Assembly: GCA_017979445.1 (NCBI GenBank)
Contig: CM030714.1
Coordinates: forward strand, 44,779,220-44,843,219
Direction: 5' to 3'
DNA: 64,000 bases
Origin: Akebia trifoliata
Taxonomy: Eukaryota > Streptophyta > Magnoliopsida > Ranunculales > Lardizabalaceae
Below, piece after piece: positions 1-24,943 of this stretch. Under the pieces are notes generated by a model. The model worked only from the letters and a program-made list of their open reading frames with translations, was not told where the DNA came from and ran no database searches. The position numbers and the translations under genes are program-made. Position 1 is the first letter of the stretch. Every line of letters begins with the position of its first letter.

Positions 1-780
1 GTTGAGCACGAATATCCATTGATTTCTTTCCTTCCAAATCTCCCACAAGATTGCAAAAACAGGAATCCTCCCGAGAATTTGTTCAGCAGGAGATGATACT
101 TAAATGCATCAACCATGAAGAGACCCTAACAAAATTTTGGGCATAACTTGGGTCAACTCCAAAAGGAGTCAGAATAGTATATGGAAAATGCAAACATTAC
201 TATTTAACCAAATGAGTTCAATAGTTTCCCTGCTAGATATGCTTACAAAACCTTCTCGTTGACAAACCCTCCTTTCCCCTCCATAGGAAGTGTATCTAAT
301 TAACTTTACCAATGTACTTAAAATGCATCCCTAGATGGAAATTGAGACAAGAAATGAGCCTCACAACTTTATAAGGCTCATCTTCCCACCCTTAAAGGAA
401 TACCCTTTCTTCCACAATGCCTACCTTCTTTTGGTCTTCTCAATTTACCAAGTCACAAATAGCCTTTCTTCTATAGCTAGCTCCAGGAGGAAGGCCAAGA
501 AATGCATCAAAGATCTCTCCCTTGAGTAGGTCTGTCCACGAGCCAATCATTGCTTTAAAGCACCTCAACAAGCAGGTTAACTATCTCATCTGCCTAAATG
601 ATGCCTCTGAAGCATGTCCCTGAAACCCTTGGTACACTAATTCCAGCCTTTGTTTCTGCCTCATAGACCATAAATCTTTCAAACCAAACCTAATTCCAGT
701 ACATCTTTGGTGTATGCACTTTTATACAACAAGAAGTTAGACAAGCCTATCCAGATATAAAGGCATTAGGGGTGCCCTTT
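1..780 (-). mobile_element. Decayed LINE fragment (RT tail and 3' domain)
   Basis: Reverse-strand translation with frame breaks gives an IWKERNQWIF-type motif at about 10-60, typical of the region after the zinc-binding RT domain in plant L1-type LINEs. Near 300-400 there is a GGKMSLIK stretch like the conserved GGR(V/M)xLIK of the RT tail. Stops and frameshifts are frequent, so the element is dead. It sits in the intron that follows the last visible UBP5 exon. The right boundary is a guess. Confidence 0.55.
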
Positions 781-12642
<11,862 letters not shown>

Positions 12643-13161
12643 CTTCTTCTTCTCTCTTCTACTCTCTTCTACTCTGCAACTCTATTGAGATCCCAAGAAC
12701 AGAACAGAGGAAGAGAGAGAAGGTTAAACCACTAAAACTGAGATCGATTTGTTCTGATTTGCGCTTGGAGTTCAAAGAGGTTAACGTGCGCACACCAGAG
12801 TTAACAAAAGAGTTAATATTGCCACATCAACTTTTGCTAATGCCACACTCATGACATATCTCTTGACCCAAATCTACTATGAGAGAACTAATAAAATGAC
12901 AAAAAATACCCTCACACACTTGTTCTCCACACACTTGGATTAATTATTTGATTTGTTCTAGATTTCGTCTTCTAAATCAATTAGAATAAAATAAAAATAA
13001 TGGAGAAATTGTATTAGAAAAGAAAAAAAAAAGAGGGGAGGGGGGAGTTCGTCCATTGAACTCCCATACAACAAACTTTTATATTCTAATTCATTTTCTT
13101 TGTTTCTTTTCTTTTTCTTTTTTTTTTCGTAATTGATTATGAGATAATTAATTATTTTATT

Positions 13162-13332
13162 GGTTGCCAAACATTTTTTTTTTTTAATGATGGGTACCTC
13201 CCCCGGGCACGTGCAACACCCGCACATCACACGCACTGGGTAAGTGAGTGTACGCCCTCACAGGTGACCCCAAGGAAATATTGCCCTGCTCATATTGGGT
13301 ATCAAACTCACAAACTATGGGTTGCCAAACAT
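13162..13332 (-). mobile_element. SINE-like retroposon with 13-bp target-site duplication
   Basis: Perfect direct repeats ggttgccaaacat at 13162-13174 and 13320-13332 flank a 145-bp GC-richer insert. On the minus strand the insert ends in poly(A), seen as a T-run after 13174. It contains a B-box-like GTTTGATACCC near 13301-13311 on the minus strand. No A box is seen, so it may be 5'-truncated. It lies between UBP5 and RPL6. Confidence 0.78.
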
Positions 13333-14244
13333 GGTCAAGAACACAAATTTTCCATTATGGGTCTGTAAATAGAGTATAATCCTCATAGTAGATTATGAGC
13401 CAAACTATTTAAGGGCTGATTTGAGAATTGTATTTACATTTACTATTGAAAGACCACGAAAGTATGTATCGAGTACGAAAGATTTTAAAGCACTTTTATC
13501 CCAATGTTTTCCCCCTATTTGTTACTTTTTTTGTTTTTTCAAACAAGCATATTTAGGGCCTTAAATCATTTTAGTGAAAGAAATCAATAATTTAAATTTA
13601 TTTTTACTTGCTCATATTACATTATCTTTTTTTTAAACCAATATCTAGTTGAAAAGCATCAGTCAACCCTTTGTTTGATAGCATCAACTCCAGGGCTCCT
13701 GCGTATGCCACATGGCATTATTTCAGGCCACCGATGCATGTACATTTGGTTATATAAAAAAAATGATTGATTGGTAACAATGGATGTGAATTAGAACAAA
13801 CCATGTCTTTGAGACAACTTGTCAATTCGTCTTGCCGGTGGACGATACCAAGACAGCTTGGACGAGTCCTCTTGGTCTCGAATGAGATTTAAAACCACGA
13901 TTCAAAGGGCCTACAGTTTGCTTGGCTTGCTTCTCTAGTGCCCATATTTACCAAGAAATCTTCTAGATCAAAAGATAAACCCAAGGAAATGATCACAACC
14001 ATCTAATTTAAAGCCAATATGGATTCGATAAACAAGTGAGTATGGCCGAATATGAAGAGCAACACTCCTGTTTGAATGGATTAATGTTTCAAGTCAACAA
14101 CAACAACAACAACAAAGCCTTTTTCATCAAAATGCAATAACAGTTTAGCTTCAACTGTCATGCAAGTACATTGGATTCTGCTGATGCAAACTAGACTACA
14201 CCGAAAGAAAAACCAAATGGCAAAAGAAACCGAAGGTTACCCAT
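13333..14244. other. Intergenic region between UBP5 and RPL6
   Basis: About 13800-13890 resembles the end of the ATTTAAAACC-ended MITE family described at 25962-26189 and 35879-36090 (ggacgatacc, gagatttaaaacc). An (AAC)n microsatellite lies at 14096-14115. The 3' UTR of RPL6 should lie just below 14245. No gene seen. Confidence 0.4.
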
Positions 14245-17200
14245 TTATTTCTTCTTCCCGGCCTTCCCCTCTTTTCTTCTTACAATCTCGTCTGCATATT
14301 TGACACCCTTCCCCTTGTATGGCTCCGGGGGTCTCCATTTCCGAACTGAGGCAGCAAAGTCACCAATGGAACACTTGTCGTATCCACTAACAGTAATTCT
14401 GGTGTTGTCCTCCACCTTCACTTTTAGGTCATCGGGGATTGTCATCCTAACCGGATGAGAAAACCCGAGATTTAATACCAAATCTTTATTTTCCAACATT
14501 GCACGATACCCAACCCCAATTAATTGAAGTTTTTTCTCAAATCCTTTAGAGACACCAACCACCATGTTGTCAGTAAGAGTCCTGCACCAAATCAAAGTGA
14601 TGAGGAAAATAAGATTCGAAGAAAGATACTGGACCAGAAACAATTTACACCAATAATACATATAATCCATAATTACTAAAAATAAATTCCTAAAGTGTGT
14701 GATCCAACACATGGCAGAAGGCATTAAATAATAATCGTAGGACCATATCTCAGAAGTGATATTGCAATGGAGGAGTAAGTGATTTGGGGACTCATCACTT
14801 CTTGTACACGGAGCGGATTTTATTCAAAGCAGTCAACCAAATGAAAAAAGAAATTTTAGCACAAAACTTCGGGGGTTTCAAACTACTCTATGAAGGAATT
14901 GTAATGATGGCATAGGAGCACCGAGCCATAAAAAGACTTAACCGGAAAAAACCCATCCTTACTACCTTCCCAACATCCAAAGATCGTCATCCCTAAAATG
15001 AATGGGAACAACAGATAAAAGTCCAGTGAAATGAGTAACAAATTCAATTTCCTGGTCATCGAAAGCATTCTTGAAACTCATGCCCTAAGACACTGCATCC
15101 CTATCCTGTACCATGAACCTATAAATAGACATTTGATTTTTTAAATGAGATTTGAAAAATGTTGACATGGCTTGGCGATTTGCCAAACCAATGATCTTCA
15201 CAAAAGCGAATTCTAGATCCTTTGGAACTCTACCTTGTTTTCAGGGAAAAAGAAAATCATTTGGAACCTACTTCCTTTTGCGATGACCTGGGGACTTCGG
15301 TTGGAAAGAAATAAGAGGATCTTCGAAGGGGCTACTTCTTCCACTAAGGATGTTATGTTGTATGTTCTAGGGTGGTTATTTTTTTGGTGTATACTTTATC
15401 CCAATTTCAAAGGGATTTTCTTCGAGGATGATGCTTGAGCTCTTTTCTTTGATTGGTTATCTTGACTGATCGTTGTATCTTCTTGCTTCTTTCTTTATGA
15501 TATTTTAATTATCAAAAAAAATTCTAGATCCTTTCCCCACTCTAAACACAAGCATGTTAAGGAATTTGGGGAGGATCTTAATGATACCTTTCTAAACCTT
15601 GCAACCAAAAGAGGATCAGACATACCCATTTTGCCAATAAAAACGCTTCTATCCATACCTAACTAAACAACTCTTCTTCATCAGCCATTACGTTCTTATC
15701 CAAACTGCCATAGACATTTCACCATAACATTCATGCTAAATAACCCCCTCTTTCTTTTTTGGAAGGCAAATGCAGCTCCAACCAACCAGATGGAACTTCT
15801 TTTTCCGATCTTTTTTATTTGATAGAAAGTTGTGAAAGAGCTATCCAATTGCGCTTTCAAACTCTTATGCATTGTAAACCATGAAAAGAAGTTTATTGGA
15901 AGGCTTGCGAGAAAGCTTCTGATCAGATTCAATTTCCCCCTTTTCGATACATAATTTGACTTCTAAGATCCAAGGTGCCTCCCCACCCATTCTATAACCA
16001 GGTCCTAGATAGACTTACTATTGTATGTCAACCCCCAATCAAAGGTCAAGATATGATGAAGGAAAATACCTCCCTTAACAACCCATGACACGTGCAGGGA
16101 TGTCGATGGAGGTGAAATTCCTAACCCCAAAAACCTTGCATTTTTTGGAGATTAATGGCCAATCCAGATGCCACCTCAAATCTTTTCCTCAGTTGATCAC
16201 TCCACGCAACAAGACCAATGTGTTTTCTGCGAGTTGGAGGGAAATAATGGGACTTCCTTACCCCAACACAAAAACAATAACAATAGAACCATTGAAGAGA
16301 CACTTTCTAGTTCGTCTTTTGCTTATAAGACTTAATTCATCTTTGACCAAACCTCAAATGGCTTAAAAAGTACCCTAAAAAAATTCCAATAAATGTAGAA
16401 GTAAGCTTTGTCCAGACCAATTTTGCACACCACCCCCTAAGGCTATCTTTTCCTCGAATCAATGTACTCATTTGCAATTAGAAGGCTTCATATGATAAGA
16501 GTTATGCAACATCACGCATACCAACTACATCAGCCATGCGATTAAATGGCTCTGCTAGTTTGTCCCCAGGTTAATGGGTGTTTTAGTCATACCCCTCCAC
16601 AATATGGAGAATATTTGAGATACATCTACTAATAGAAAATGACCTGTATACCTCATCTTAACCATGTAGCCAAAAAAAACCTTGGCTTATTTTTTTTTCC
16701 CTAAAAACCAATCATAATCAAACTTGATTTTTTCATCTTCAAAACCAGTAACCTTCAACCTTACGATTATATATACTTCAACCTTCAAACCTCAAGGTAA
16801 GATAGGATTTGCGGAGAAGTAGAAAACGATAGAATTTTGGGTAGAAAAATCAAAGGTTTTCTACCACTTGTTAAGACAAGATTCAAAATGATGGATTGAA
16901 GATAGGGTTGAATAGATCAGAAGAAGTTTACCATGTAAAAGTTAAAGAGCTTGGAGATAACACAATCTGAGAGAAAATCAAGGGTATTTTTCGCCCCAAC
17001 CTTTCCAAAAAACCCTTTATTTTTCTACCCAAAATTCCATCATTTTCTACTTCTACAAAAATCCTATCTATCCTTGAGGTTTAAAGATAGAAGCAAATTG
17101 AACCTTAAGGTTGAAGATGACTGATTTTGAAGAGGAAAAATCAAGGACGAAGATGATTGATTTTGAGGGGAACAAATCAAGGATTTTATGCTACATATTG

Positions 17201-20200
17201 AATAAAGGGTATGCATATCCTTTTCTGTTAGTAGGGGTATCTCAATTATTCTCCGAGAGGGGTGTGTCTAAAACATCTATCAACTTCATAAAAGTAATGT
17301 TGGAATTTGACTTTGATATGGCAAATATATGTGACTTTGCATAACACTTATCACGCGAAAAAACTCCAAGATTTGTCTTATTTTAATATAATCATCCTGA
17401 TAAGGCCTAATGGCAATCGAAATAACAGACTTCAAGATGATCTTGTCAGTAGCACCAACCAAACTAAGCAGCCTCAAATCAGTTATGTCCTCTGCCATAA
17501 TTTCTTTGAAATTAAGGCTGCAAAGTACTATTAGAACAATAATCAAGATAACCTTTCTCATAAAACTCATTGATCACCAACATTAAATAACTTTTGATTG
17601 TGTCCCAGTATAATTTGGAATTGAAAAAGTCATCTAAGCTCAAAGCTTTCCCATTGCTCATACCGAATATAAATTGAAGAACTTCATCTTCTTGAAACAG
17701 TCTTTCAAGCTAAGTTTCTTCCATCGAAGTCTAGCTAATCCAATACTGCTCACCTTCCTCAAATGGTTTTTCAAGCCAAGTCTGTTCCATCAAGGAAATT
17801 CAATAAATCAAACTAATCCAACAATGGATGAGAAACATATTCCTTAGGAACACAACTTCCTGCAAAATTCCACTCTAACATCCCTAATATTGTCCACCCC
17901 TTCCAACTATAACCCCTTCACCTTAATCCTGGATAGGAAATTTATTCTCTTGTGAGTGGACACAATCCTATAAAACAATTTATTGTTATTATCCCTGTCC
18001 TTCAGCCATTGCACCATAGATTTTTTTTTTTAATTCTAACTAAAATCCTCTATTGCTATACATCTTTGGTATTTTGCTTTAAGGTTGGTCCTAGTCCTCT
18101 TCGCCTCATCTGATAAGTTTCCCTCTTCCTCCCACTTACCATTCCTTTCAATATCTCCCAAACTCCTACGTCTTGGACTCCTCAATTCTACCAAAAGGTT
18201 CCCGATTCCAAAGTTTCAGATTTTCTTGGATGGCCATCAAGGTACTCTTGAAAATATAGTCTAGCCTACCAAAAATGAAAACCTCATTCCACCATAAGTA
18301 GATTAGCTCCTTAAAATTTTGGTGAAGTAGACACATGTTTCAAAATGGAACGACATTGTGTGGAGATTAACCTTGCTAGACTTTGAGGCTAATCGGACAA
18401 TGATCTGAACTTGTATTTGGCACAGTTACTTGAACTTGTAAGTTGAAATGCCCCTTCCATGACGATGAGACAAGAGATTAAGTTTGTTAAGATTGAAATA
18501 TCTTGATAGTTCATCCAAGAGAAAGCATTACCTCCAAGGTAAATGTCCACCAAGAAATTTCAATTAACAAACTCAACAAATTGCCTCATGTTGGTGGTAA
18601 CCCCACAACCTCTTTTCTTCTTGAAAGATATTTGAATGACATTGAAGTTCTCCCCCACGGATTTGCATAAATAAAATAGAAGAAGCCCCTTTATTTCATT
18701 CACAACCTCAATAAAAAAATTTATCCCCATTTTGTTTCATCTACAACCTCAATAAATATTTTATCCAACACCAAAGTTATTCCACCAACAATACCCATAA
18801 GGTTATCCCAACACCTATTTCCCATACCTCACAACTCAATATTAACTTGATTAAGCTTGGATTCCTGAAGTACCAGAATGTGAAATTTTTCTGATAGAAT
18901 CATAGACCACCACAACTCTTTTCCCCTTCTCTTTGAGATCCCTAACATTCCATAGGAATAATTTAGTTGTCATTATTAACTTGAGAACAATATCCTAAGC
19001 TACTCTCCCGTGAGGATTTCATAGGAAACTCAATCATCTCTCCCAAGATTACAGACTTTTTTGACAAACCTCAACTTGTGTTTTTTTTTTTCCTTTCTCT
19101 ATATCCACTTCTAGATTAAAGATACCAATCAACTTCCTAACTCTCCTCGTAGTCATAACATCTTGTGCACTAACACAAATAATTGAAGGCAATTGCCCCC
19201 AAGTTGTGAAATTCTACTTGGTTGTATGGCAACGTCTATCCCGTTTGTGCCATGAGAAATAACTTCTTATTGAATAGAAGTCCCTTTATGCTTTCCCTGT
19301 ACGTTTTGTAAAAGCATGATATCATTGCCCTTCTCAGAGATGGATATCTGGACAACCCCACTTATAGACAAACATCTAGAATATGTTCCAATAGCCAACC
19401 AAGCTCACTTATTCTGTCCTTGCCCACTAATCCCCTTGTTATACCTTTTTTGTCGACACCTTATTCAGTTGTTCCTCGGGATATCCCAGACACAGAGAAT
19501 AGACTTGATTTGTATATTGCCACTCGAAGTATACATCTTGATCAAACGCATAGGTTCATGGTGTAGGATCCAAGTTATAGCTAACCAAGTTCTTTTATGT
19601 ATCTACAACCACGAAGGTGTTGAATTCTACAAACCTAGACTCATAATCTATAGAAATATTGATTAATATTTAGGGAAAATTATGAAAAAAAACCTAATAA
19701 AAAAATTATTTTCAAAAAAGAACCTAATTTGTTGCAGATTACAAAAAGAATAATAAACCAACCATTCAATGGCCGGCCCTTCTCTCTTCTCTCTCTCCCC
19801 TAAATTTTTTATAAAAAAATTCAAATTGAAAAAAAAAACAGCCATTTAATGGCCTATTTTTTCTCTCTTCTCCTTTCTCTCTCCTAAATTTTTAAAAAAA
19901 AAAAAAAAAAAAACAGCCATTTAATGGCCTATTTTTTTCTTTCTCTTCTCCTCTTTCTCTCTCTTAATTTTTTTATAAAAACAGCTATTGAATGACCAGT
20001 CATTCTCTCTCTTCTCTCCTCTTTCTCTCTCCTAATTTTTTTTAAAAAATTCAAATTTAAGACCATTCAATGTCTGGCCATTACTCCCTTTTCTCTTCTC
20101 TCTTTTCCCTTCTCTCTAAGAACGAAATTTTTTTGGCTTCTATTTCTTCTTCAACTTCTTCACTAAGGTAAATCGAAATTTTTTTTTTATTATAAACATC

Positions 20201-23200
20201 TCAAGATCTTGATCTTATGATCTTCAAATCTTACTAAAGGTGGTTGAGTTCAAGATCTTGAGATGTTTATGATAAATAAAAAAATTCGATTTACCTTAGT
20301 AAAGAAGTTGAAGAGGATGAAGAAGCAAAAAAAAATTCGTTCTTAGAGAGAAGAGAGAGAAGGGAAGAGAAAGAAGAGATGAGGGAGTAATGGCCGAACA
20401 TTGAATGGACTTAAATTCGAATTTTTAAAAAAAAATTCAAGAGAGAGAAAGAGGAGAAAGAAGAGAAGAGAGAGAATGGCCGTTTTTTTTAAAAAAATCA
20501 AGAGAGAGAAAGAGGAGGAGAGAAAATGGAAATAAACAATATTCAAAAGTATATGACTTTAGTGTGTATAAAGTGGTGAAATCCGAGGTGTCTGACAAGG
20601 GTACTCACCCTTTAGAAGAGTTCATGCAACATGCAACTCTAACCCAACCAATGTCACCCTTAAAACAATGGAGCTATCTATCATTTTTTCTACCCACTTA
20701 CCAGCCAACTACATTTTCCTAATCCAAACATTCCACTAGCACCATCATCCTCAAAATGTCATTCAAGTAGGTTGGGTACTTTTCCCAACTACTTGGTATA
20801 TGATTAACTTTAATGGAATGGCACGAGGAAGCCTAGGCATTGCCAGGATGGTGTCTTATTGGAAACTACGAAGGTTGCTCCAAAAAAGTTGGCACAACCG
20901 ACTGGGTACACATCAACATCCTATTTAAATCATGAGCTCTTAGCAATGTCCTTTGGTTCATCTTCTCCCTCACAATCCCCTTTTGAAAGAGTCCAACTCC
21001 ATAATGATCAACAAATTGCAGCATTATGATGATGCTCCTAGGCATCTAGTTTACCTCACTGCAGAAATTAGATGATCATACAAGAAGCTCCACCAATCAA
21101 AGTATTATGCATGTCATGCGGGTAATTAAGTGGCAAATGTGCTCATCAACTTTGCTGCTGCTCATAATTTTTTTTTTTTTTTTATAAAAAAAAATATTGT
21201 GTTTAAAACAAGTTTGTACCGATTAAATTGAGGAAAAACATAATTTAGAAAAGAAAAAAAATACGGGTCTTTACCTTTTAAACACATTTTTATGTTTTAA
21301 ACATGATTTTTCTGGGGGGGGGGGGGGGGGGGGATGTAGGCCCATAGTTAATTTTTGTGGCCATATGGTTGTTTGTGATTTGGTTCATAAATGTTGTCTA
21401 ATGAACGATTTGGTGATAATATCTTGATTTTGAAGTTTAATTTTTTTTTAATAATGTGTTATTTTGCTCAAAAGAAATGTCACTGATTACACTTTTTTAG
21501 CATCATAAAATGTATAATTACGTGTGGAAATAGATTATCCATAAAATTGAAAAGTTAGAATAAATGTATATATCCCTCTCTTTATGTGTATTACATTTTT
21601 CATAATTTTTAATACATTTTTTTCTCGTTTATTTCCCTTGTCATTTTAAACCCATATTCCATTTTGATGACTATGCCGCTAACTATAACCACCGCATAGT
21701 TCTTTGTAGCTCTAAATTTGTATGAAATTCTCACCCACCCCACTACGAACCTAGTTTCTCCTCCACGATTTGGAGACAGACAGGTTGGTAGATATACTCC
21801 CTTTCAACTTCCAGCCATCAAATAGAACATGAGTTACCAAATCAAAAAGAAACCTCCTGTCCCTCCCATACCTCCTTGTGATCCAGCTATCAGAGTAATG
21901 TTATCCTCGTTAGATGATCAATTCTGCAATAGACATATTTTTGTTCATGGGGTAATTAATATCAGAGTGTTTTCAAAGTATGTTGGGTCATGTTGTACCA
22001 AGAATTTTCTTTGTTGGGCCTTAGTTCTTATATATTGTCTTTCGGAAAAAGAAAATGATTGTTTCACCATCACTATCTTCATTCTACAGCCAAAGCAACT
22101 GATATTCATTCACCATTCTGGAATATTACTTCAACCATGATTCACAATAAACTTACCCTAACTGAATCTGTTAGAGAGGTATGCCCATTGACTCTCCAAA
22201 TGGTGGGAGACTCACAGCCATAATTCATAATGATTCATAACAAAATCATTACCGAGCTTCATTACAAATGAACGAGTTGAATCTGTGATGTCCACCACTT
22301 CTGAATATCTCCTCCTTGTTGACAATTTTAAGGAATGGTCAGACAGACTATTCCGAAAGAGCTTGTTTGAAGCACTCTGCAGAGATGGCTAATACCACAT
22401 TCTCCCCTCCTGGGCAGGACAACTGTATAATCTTGTAGAGATTATGCAGATGTATTTGTCTCTATCTACTATATTAGGTACAATACAACATCCATAGATA
22501 ATTTTATGTTCTATTTCTATTTAAACATTCTATAATGTATGTTTTGTGCATGTCTATGCAGTCATACAGCCCTAGTAGTAAACCAACTGCATACAAATTA
22601 AAATGTATAAGTACAAAATTGAATTTCTGATAAAAATGAATAAAAACTAAGGTTTCTAGATAGTTTATAATCCCATGATACAATGCCAGCAAACCAAATT
22701 GGAATATTCAACTGGTATAGTTAACACCATAAAAATAAAATAAAAAATCTTCTCAACTTGAGGGAAAGAAAATGATGCACAGTAGTCCAACACATTAATG
22801 CGGCTAACATATCCTAATGCATTTGTGTTGATTGTTGGGCAGCGTCCCTTAGGCCAGGTGCCAAGTCAGCTGTCCATACTGCGTATTGCAGAGGTGCGTC
22901 CAGGACACCCTGTCATGTTGCCTGATGCATAAGTGCTAAAGGCTCACCGACACAACTGAAGGTGATTGTCACATGGGAACCACCTGTCTGAATCCCTAAT
23001 AGGTTCGCCTAGGGGAACAACTGAAACCTTTGATTAAAATGCTCTAACTCTAAAGTACTTCTCAAGCCACCTAAATTTCGAATAACTTACCCAAGAATCC
23101 AATATTAAGTTGAGAATATCCATAAAAACTTTTTGAACTAATAAAATAAAGGTATACCAAAATCACAAGAAGAAAAGGAAAGTGGGACAGACACAATATT

Positions 23201-24943
23201 CCTTACAAGGTACCATTTTTACACACAACAGATATATACATATTTATATGGGGAGTGTTCGATGTCATATAAGAAAACAAACATTGTGCCAAACATTTTT
23301 CAATATATGGGTAGGTAGTTTCGGAATGGGATGATTTTTTGTGAGGATGATCTCTATGGCGAGGAGATCATCCTCACAAAAAAATCAGCCCATTCTGAAG
23401 CCCACTTTTGATGGGGTTAGAAGTTTCAGAATGGGCTTGATTTTTGTGAGGATGATCTCCTCACCATAGAAATCATCCTCACAATATATCAGCCCATTCC
23501 GAGACTTGTAACCCATATTTTAAAAAAGGTACAGCACAATGTTTGATTTCTTATATGGCCTTTGAACACCCCCCCCCCCCCCCCCCCCCCCCAAACACAA
23601 AATCCAATGGTTGAGATTTATCTTGAGACAAGTATCTTTGAGATGTATGTTATCAGGATACATATAAATCTCAATTGTTGGATGTTGTGTTTAAACGGTC
23701 CGGATTATGTGTTCTCTCATGAATCATTCTTCATGAGCCACCAAAGTACTAGTAATTTACCTAAAAAGCCCATGCATTTGGTTGGCTCTTCTAGTCTCCA
23801 TTGCCTTGCTGACTTTCAAGCTCCCAGATTCTAGCCTCTCTAGCTTCACCTCACGTGGGTAAGTCCTCGAAAGTTCCCCCAAAGGACCCTTTACTTTCAA
23901 AGCCTGGCCTTCCAGTGCGATTGTCACATTGGATGGCACTTCAATAGGATGCTTCCCTATTCGTGATTCTTTGCACTCCACAGCCTTCCAAAGGTACCCA
24001 ACTCGAGTGACAGGAACACTAGCTACATGGAATCTATTTCTCTCGCCCAAAAATACAGATTTCAAATTGCTGAAACATGATAAGCAGATACTAGTTTCAG
24101 ATTTTTCAAGTTAAAGCATCTGTACAAAATAGCATTAACCAGCAAATACCTATTTAAAATTTCTGACCTTAAACTACTCCAACTGGTCAAACAACACAAA
24201 CTCATCAACTAAACCAAATTATATAGTACCACGAAACATGGTGATATGAAAATCCATCGTGCTCTAATTGAACAACTCTAAATAACTGAACAATGAGAAA
24301 TTTTCGAAGTAGACATAAGAAGATTTTCCCACCCCAGGATTTCATTTTTAACCCGCCCCGAAGTTCTACAACTCCCTGTTACACATGCATATATAGACTC
24401 CAGAGTGGAAAACAGGGATATGAGGCTTCCAAATGACAAAATTGTATCATATATGTTAAGAATACAGCATGAAATGAGAAGATGGTATGATAGAAGTATT
24501 TATACAGTATTAAATACTGGGGTACAATATAACAGACCATGTTATCCCAGTATAAATAAAAATCAGATAAGAAACTCATTCCAAACTTCCAAGTTCACTT
24601 TTACTGAGAAATGTAATCAAATAATTTATATGCAAGAATAAAAAAAATACAAATTAAGCAAAGACCCAGATCAAATTTTTGAGAGATTAACTTTCTTAAC
24701 TAAACCAATTACTCAAATATCCAAAACTTGCATGCTAAGATCAAAAACCATTGCAGAATTTCATGGTTTCACACATGTTTACACATCAAAGGTAGTTTCT
24801 TTATGGACAACACCACACACAGAAACAACTGAAACCCAAGTTCAGATTCTTCAAAAATCACGCAAATGAGATGACAGTAGATTTTATGATTAGAAAACTC
24901 ACCAAGATTGGAAAGAACATGTGAGTGAAGAAGAAGAAGCCAT
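14245..24943 (-). CDS. RPL6: Plastid 50S ribosomal protein L6 (uL6c)
   Basis: Structural protein of the chloroplast large ribosomal subunit, encoded in the nucleus. Exons: 24943-24903 (41 nt), 24069-23761 (309 nt) and 14581-14245 (337 nt), with GT-AG introns and consistent phases. The CDS is 687 nt and the protein 228 aa, close to the 223 aa I recall for Arabidopsis. The first residues, [14 protein letters not shown], are Ser-rich as in a plastid transit peptide. The mature part starts near [14 protein letters not shown] and contains the two uL6 repeats, with [11 protein letters not shown] and [13 protein letters not shown]. The last exon holds VGVGYRA-like [16 protein letters not shown] and the C-terminal [19 protein letters not shown] followed by a basic tail. 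Intron 2 is 9,179 bp and full of mobile elements, yet all splice sites look normal. Continuous open frame upstream of 14581 is intron and LINE sequence, not coding. Confidence 0.95.
15209..15534 (+). mobile_element. Nested LINE 3' fragment with 15-bp target-site duplication
   Basis: Perfect direct repeats aattctagatccttt lie at 15209-15223 and 15520-15534. Between them are 296 bp coding on the plus strand for [10 protein letters not shown] and FKGIFFEDD, the L1 C-terminal tail, and ending in a short A-run. This 5'-truncated LINE inserted into the older minus-strand LINE, which continues on both sides. Confidence 0.88.
16572..17278. mobile_element. Foldback element with arms of about 290 bp, nested in the LINE
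   Basis: The left arm (16572 to about 16865) and right arm (about 16985 to 17278) are inverted copies. Matched blocks include gtgttttag with ctaaaacatc, gagatacatctactaa with its complement near 17232, and attttgggtagaaaaat with its complement near 17020. The LINE RT frame breaks off at both edges, so the element split the RT region. No clean target-site duplication was found. It resembles Mutator-like or foldback MITEs. Confidence 0.72.
19680..20530. mobile_element. Large foldback made of tandem subrepeats
   Basis: The left half holds about five degenerate units of 70-90 bp, each with a (T)CTCTC-rich block, an A/T-run and a gccatttaatgg-like core (near 19765, 19843, 19915, 19990 and 20070). 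The centre is a strong inverted repeat: tctcaagatcttgatcttat near 20200 pairs with the segment near 20245-20265, and ggtaaatcgaaattttt near 20167 pairs with aaaaattcgatttacc near 20280-20295. The right half repeats the units in inverse orientation (agagagagaaagagga, atggccg). Foldback elements with tandemly repeated arms are known in plants; the family is not identified. Confidence 0.65.
20540..23250. other. RPL6 intron 2 sequence without recognised genes
   Basis: Unassigned AT-rich sequence. A run of 20 G lies at 21314-21333. A GC-richer patch at 22840-22990 (gcgtcccttaggccaggtgc) looks like old repeat sequence but gives no family by eye. No conserved protein is seen in six frames. Confidence 0.4.
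23255..23592. mobile_element. Second copy of the fourfold-hairpin MITE, ending in a 24-C tract
   Basis: It shares the alternating core (gaatggg..gattttt.gtgaggatgatct) with the element at 6437-6794, again in four alternating copies. The outer ends are inverted: catataagaaaacaaacatt near 23261 against the complement near 23535-23560. The right end reads ttgaacacc and runs straight into 24 C (23569-23592). It lies 170 bp downstream of RPL6 exon 2, inside intron 2. Confidence 0.75.

Larger units (their letters stand above)
14597..19660 (-). mobile_element. L1-type LINE, decayed, interrupted by two later insertions
   Basis: In minus-strand order the pieces follow a plant LINE ORF2. Endonuclease end: [15 protein letters not shown] at about 18370-18420 and [11 protein letters not shown] at about 18490-18560. 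Pre-[22 protein letters not shown] near 17950-18015. [17 protein letters not shown] near 17440-17490 (the FRPISL box) and [13 protein letters not shown] near 16150-16200. RT tail: [20 protein letters not shown] near 15865-15930. Then [13 protein letters not shown] near 14930-14960 and HLLLHC near 14770. Stops and frameshifts are many. It lies within RPL6 intron 2 in the same direction as the gene. Gag-like ORF1 remnants may extend to about 21100, but I cannot show this. Confidence 0.8.

Noticed and set aside
14582..14724. Open frame extending the RPL6 last exon upstream to an ATG at 14724
   Set aside because: The exon has a clear acceptor at 14582-14584 whose phase joins exon 2, and the upstream part reads as LINE sequence.
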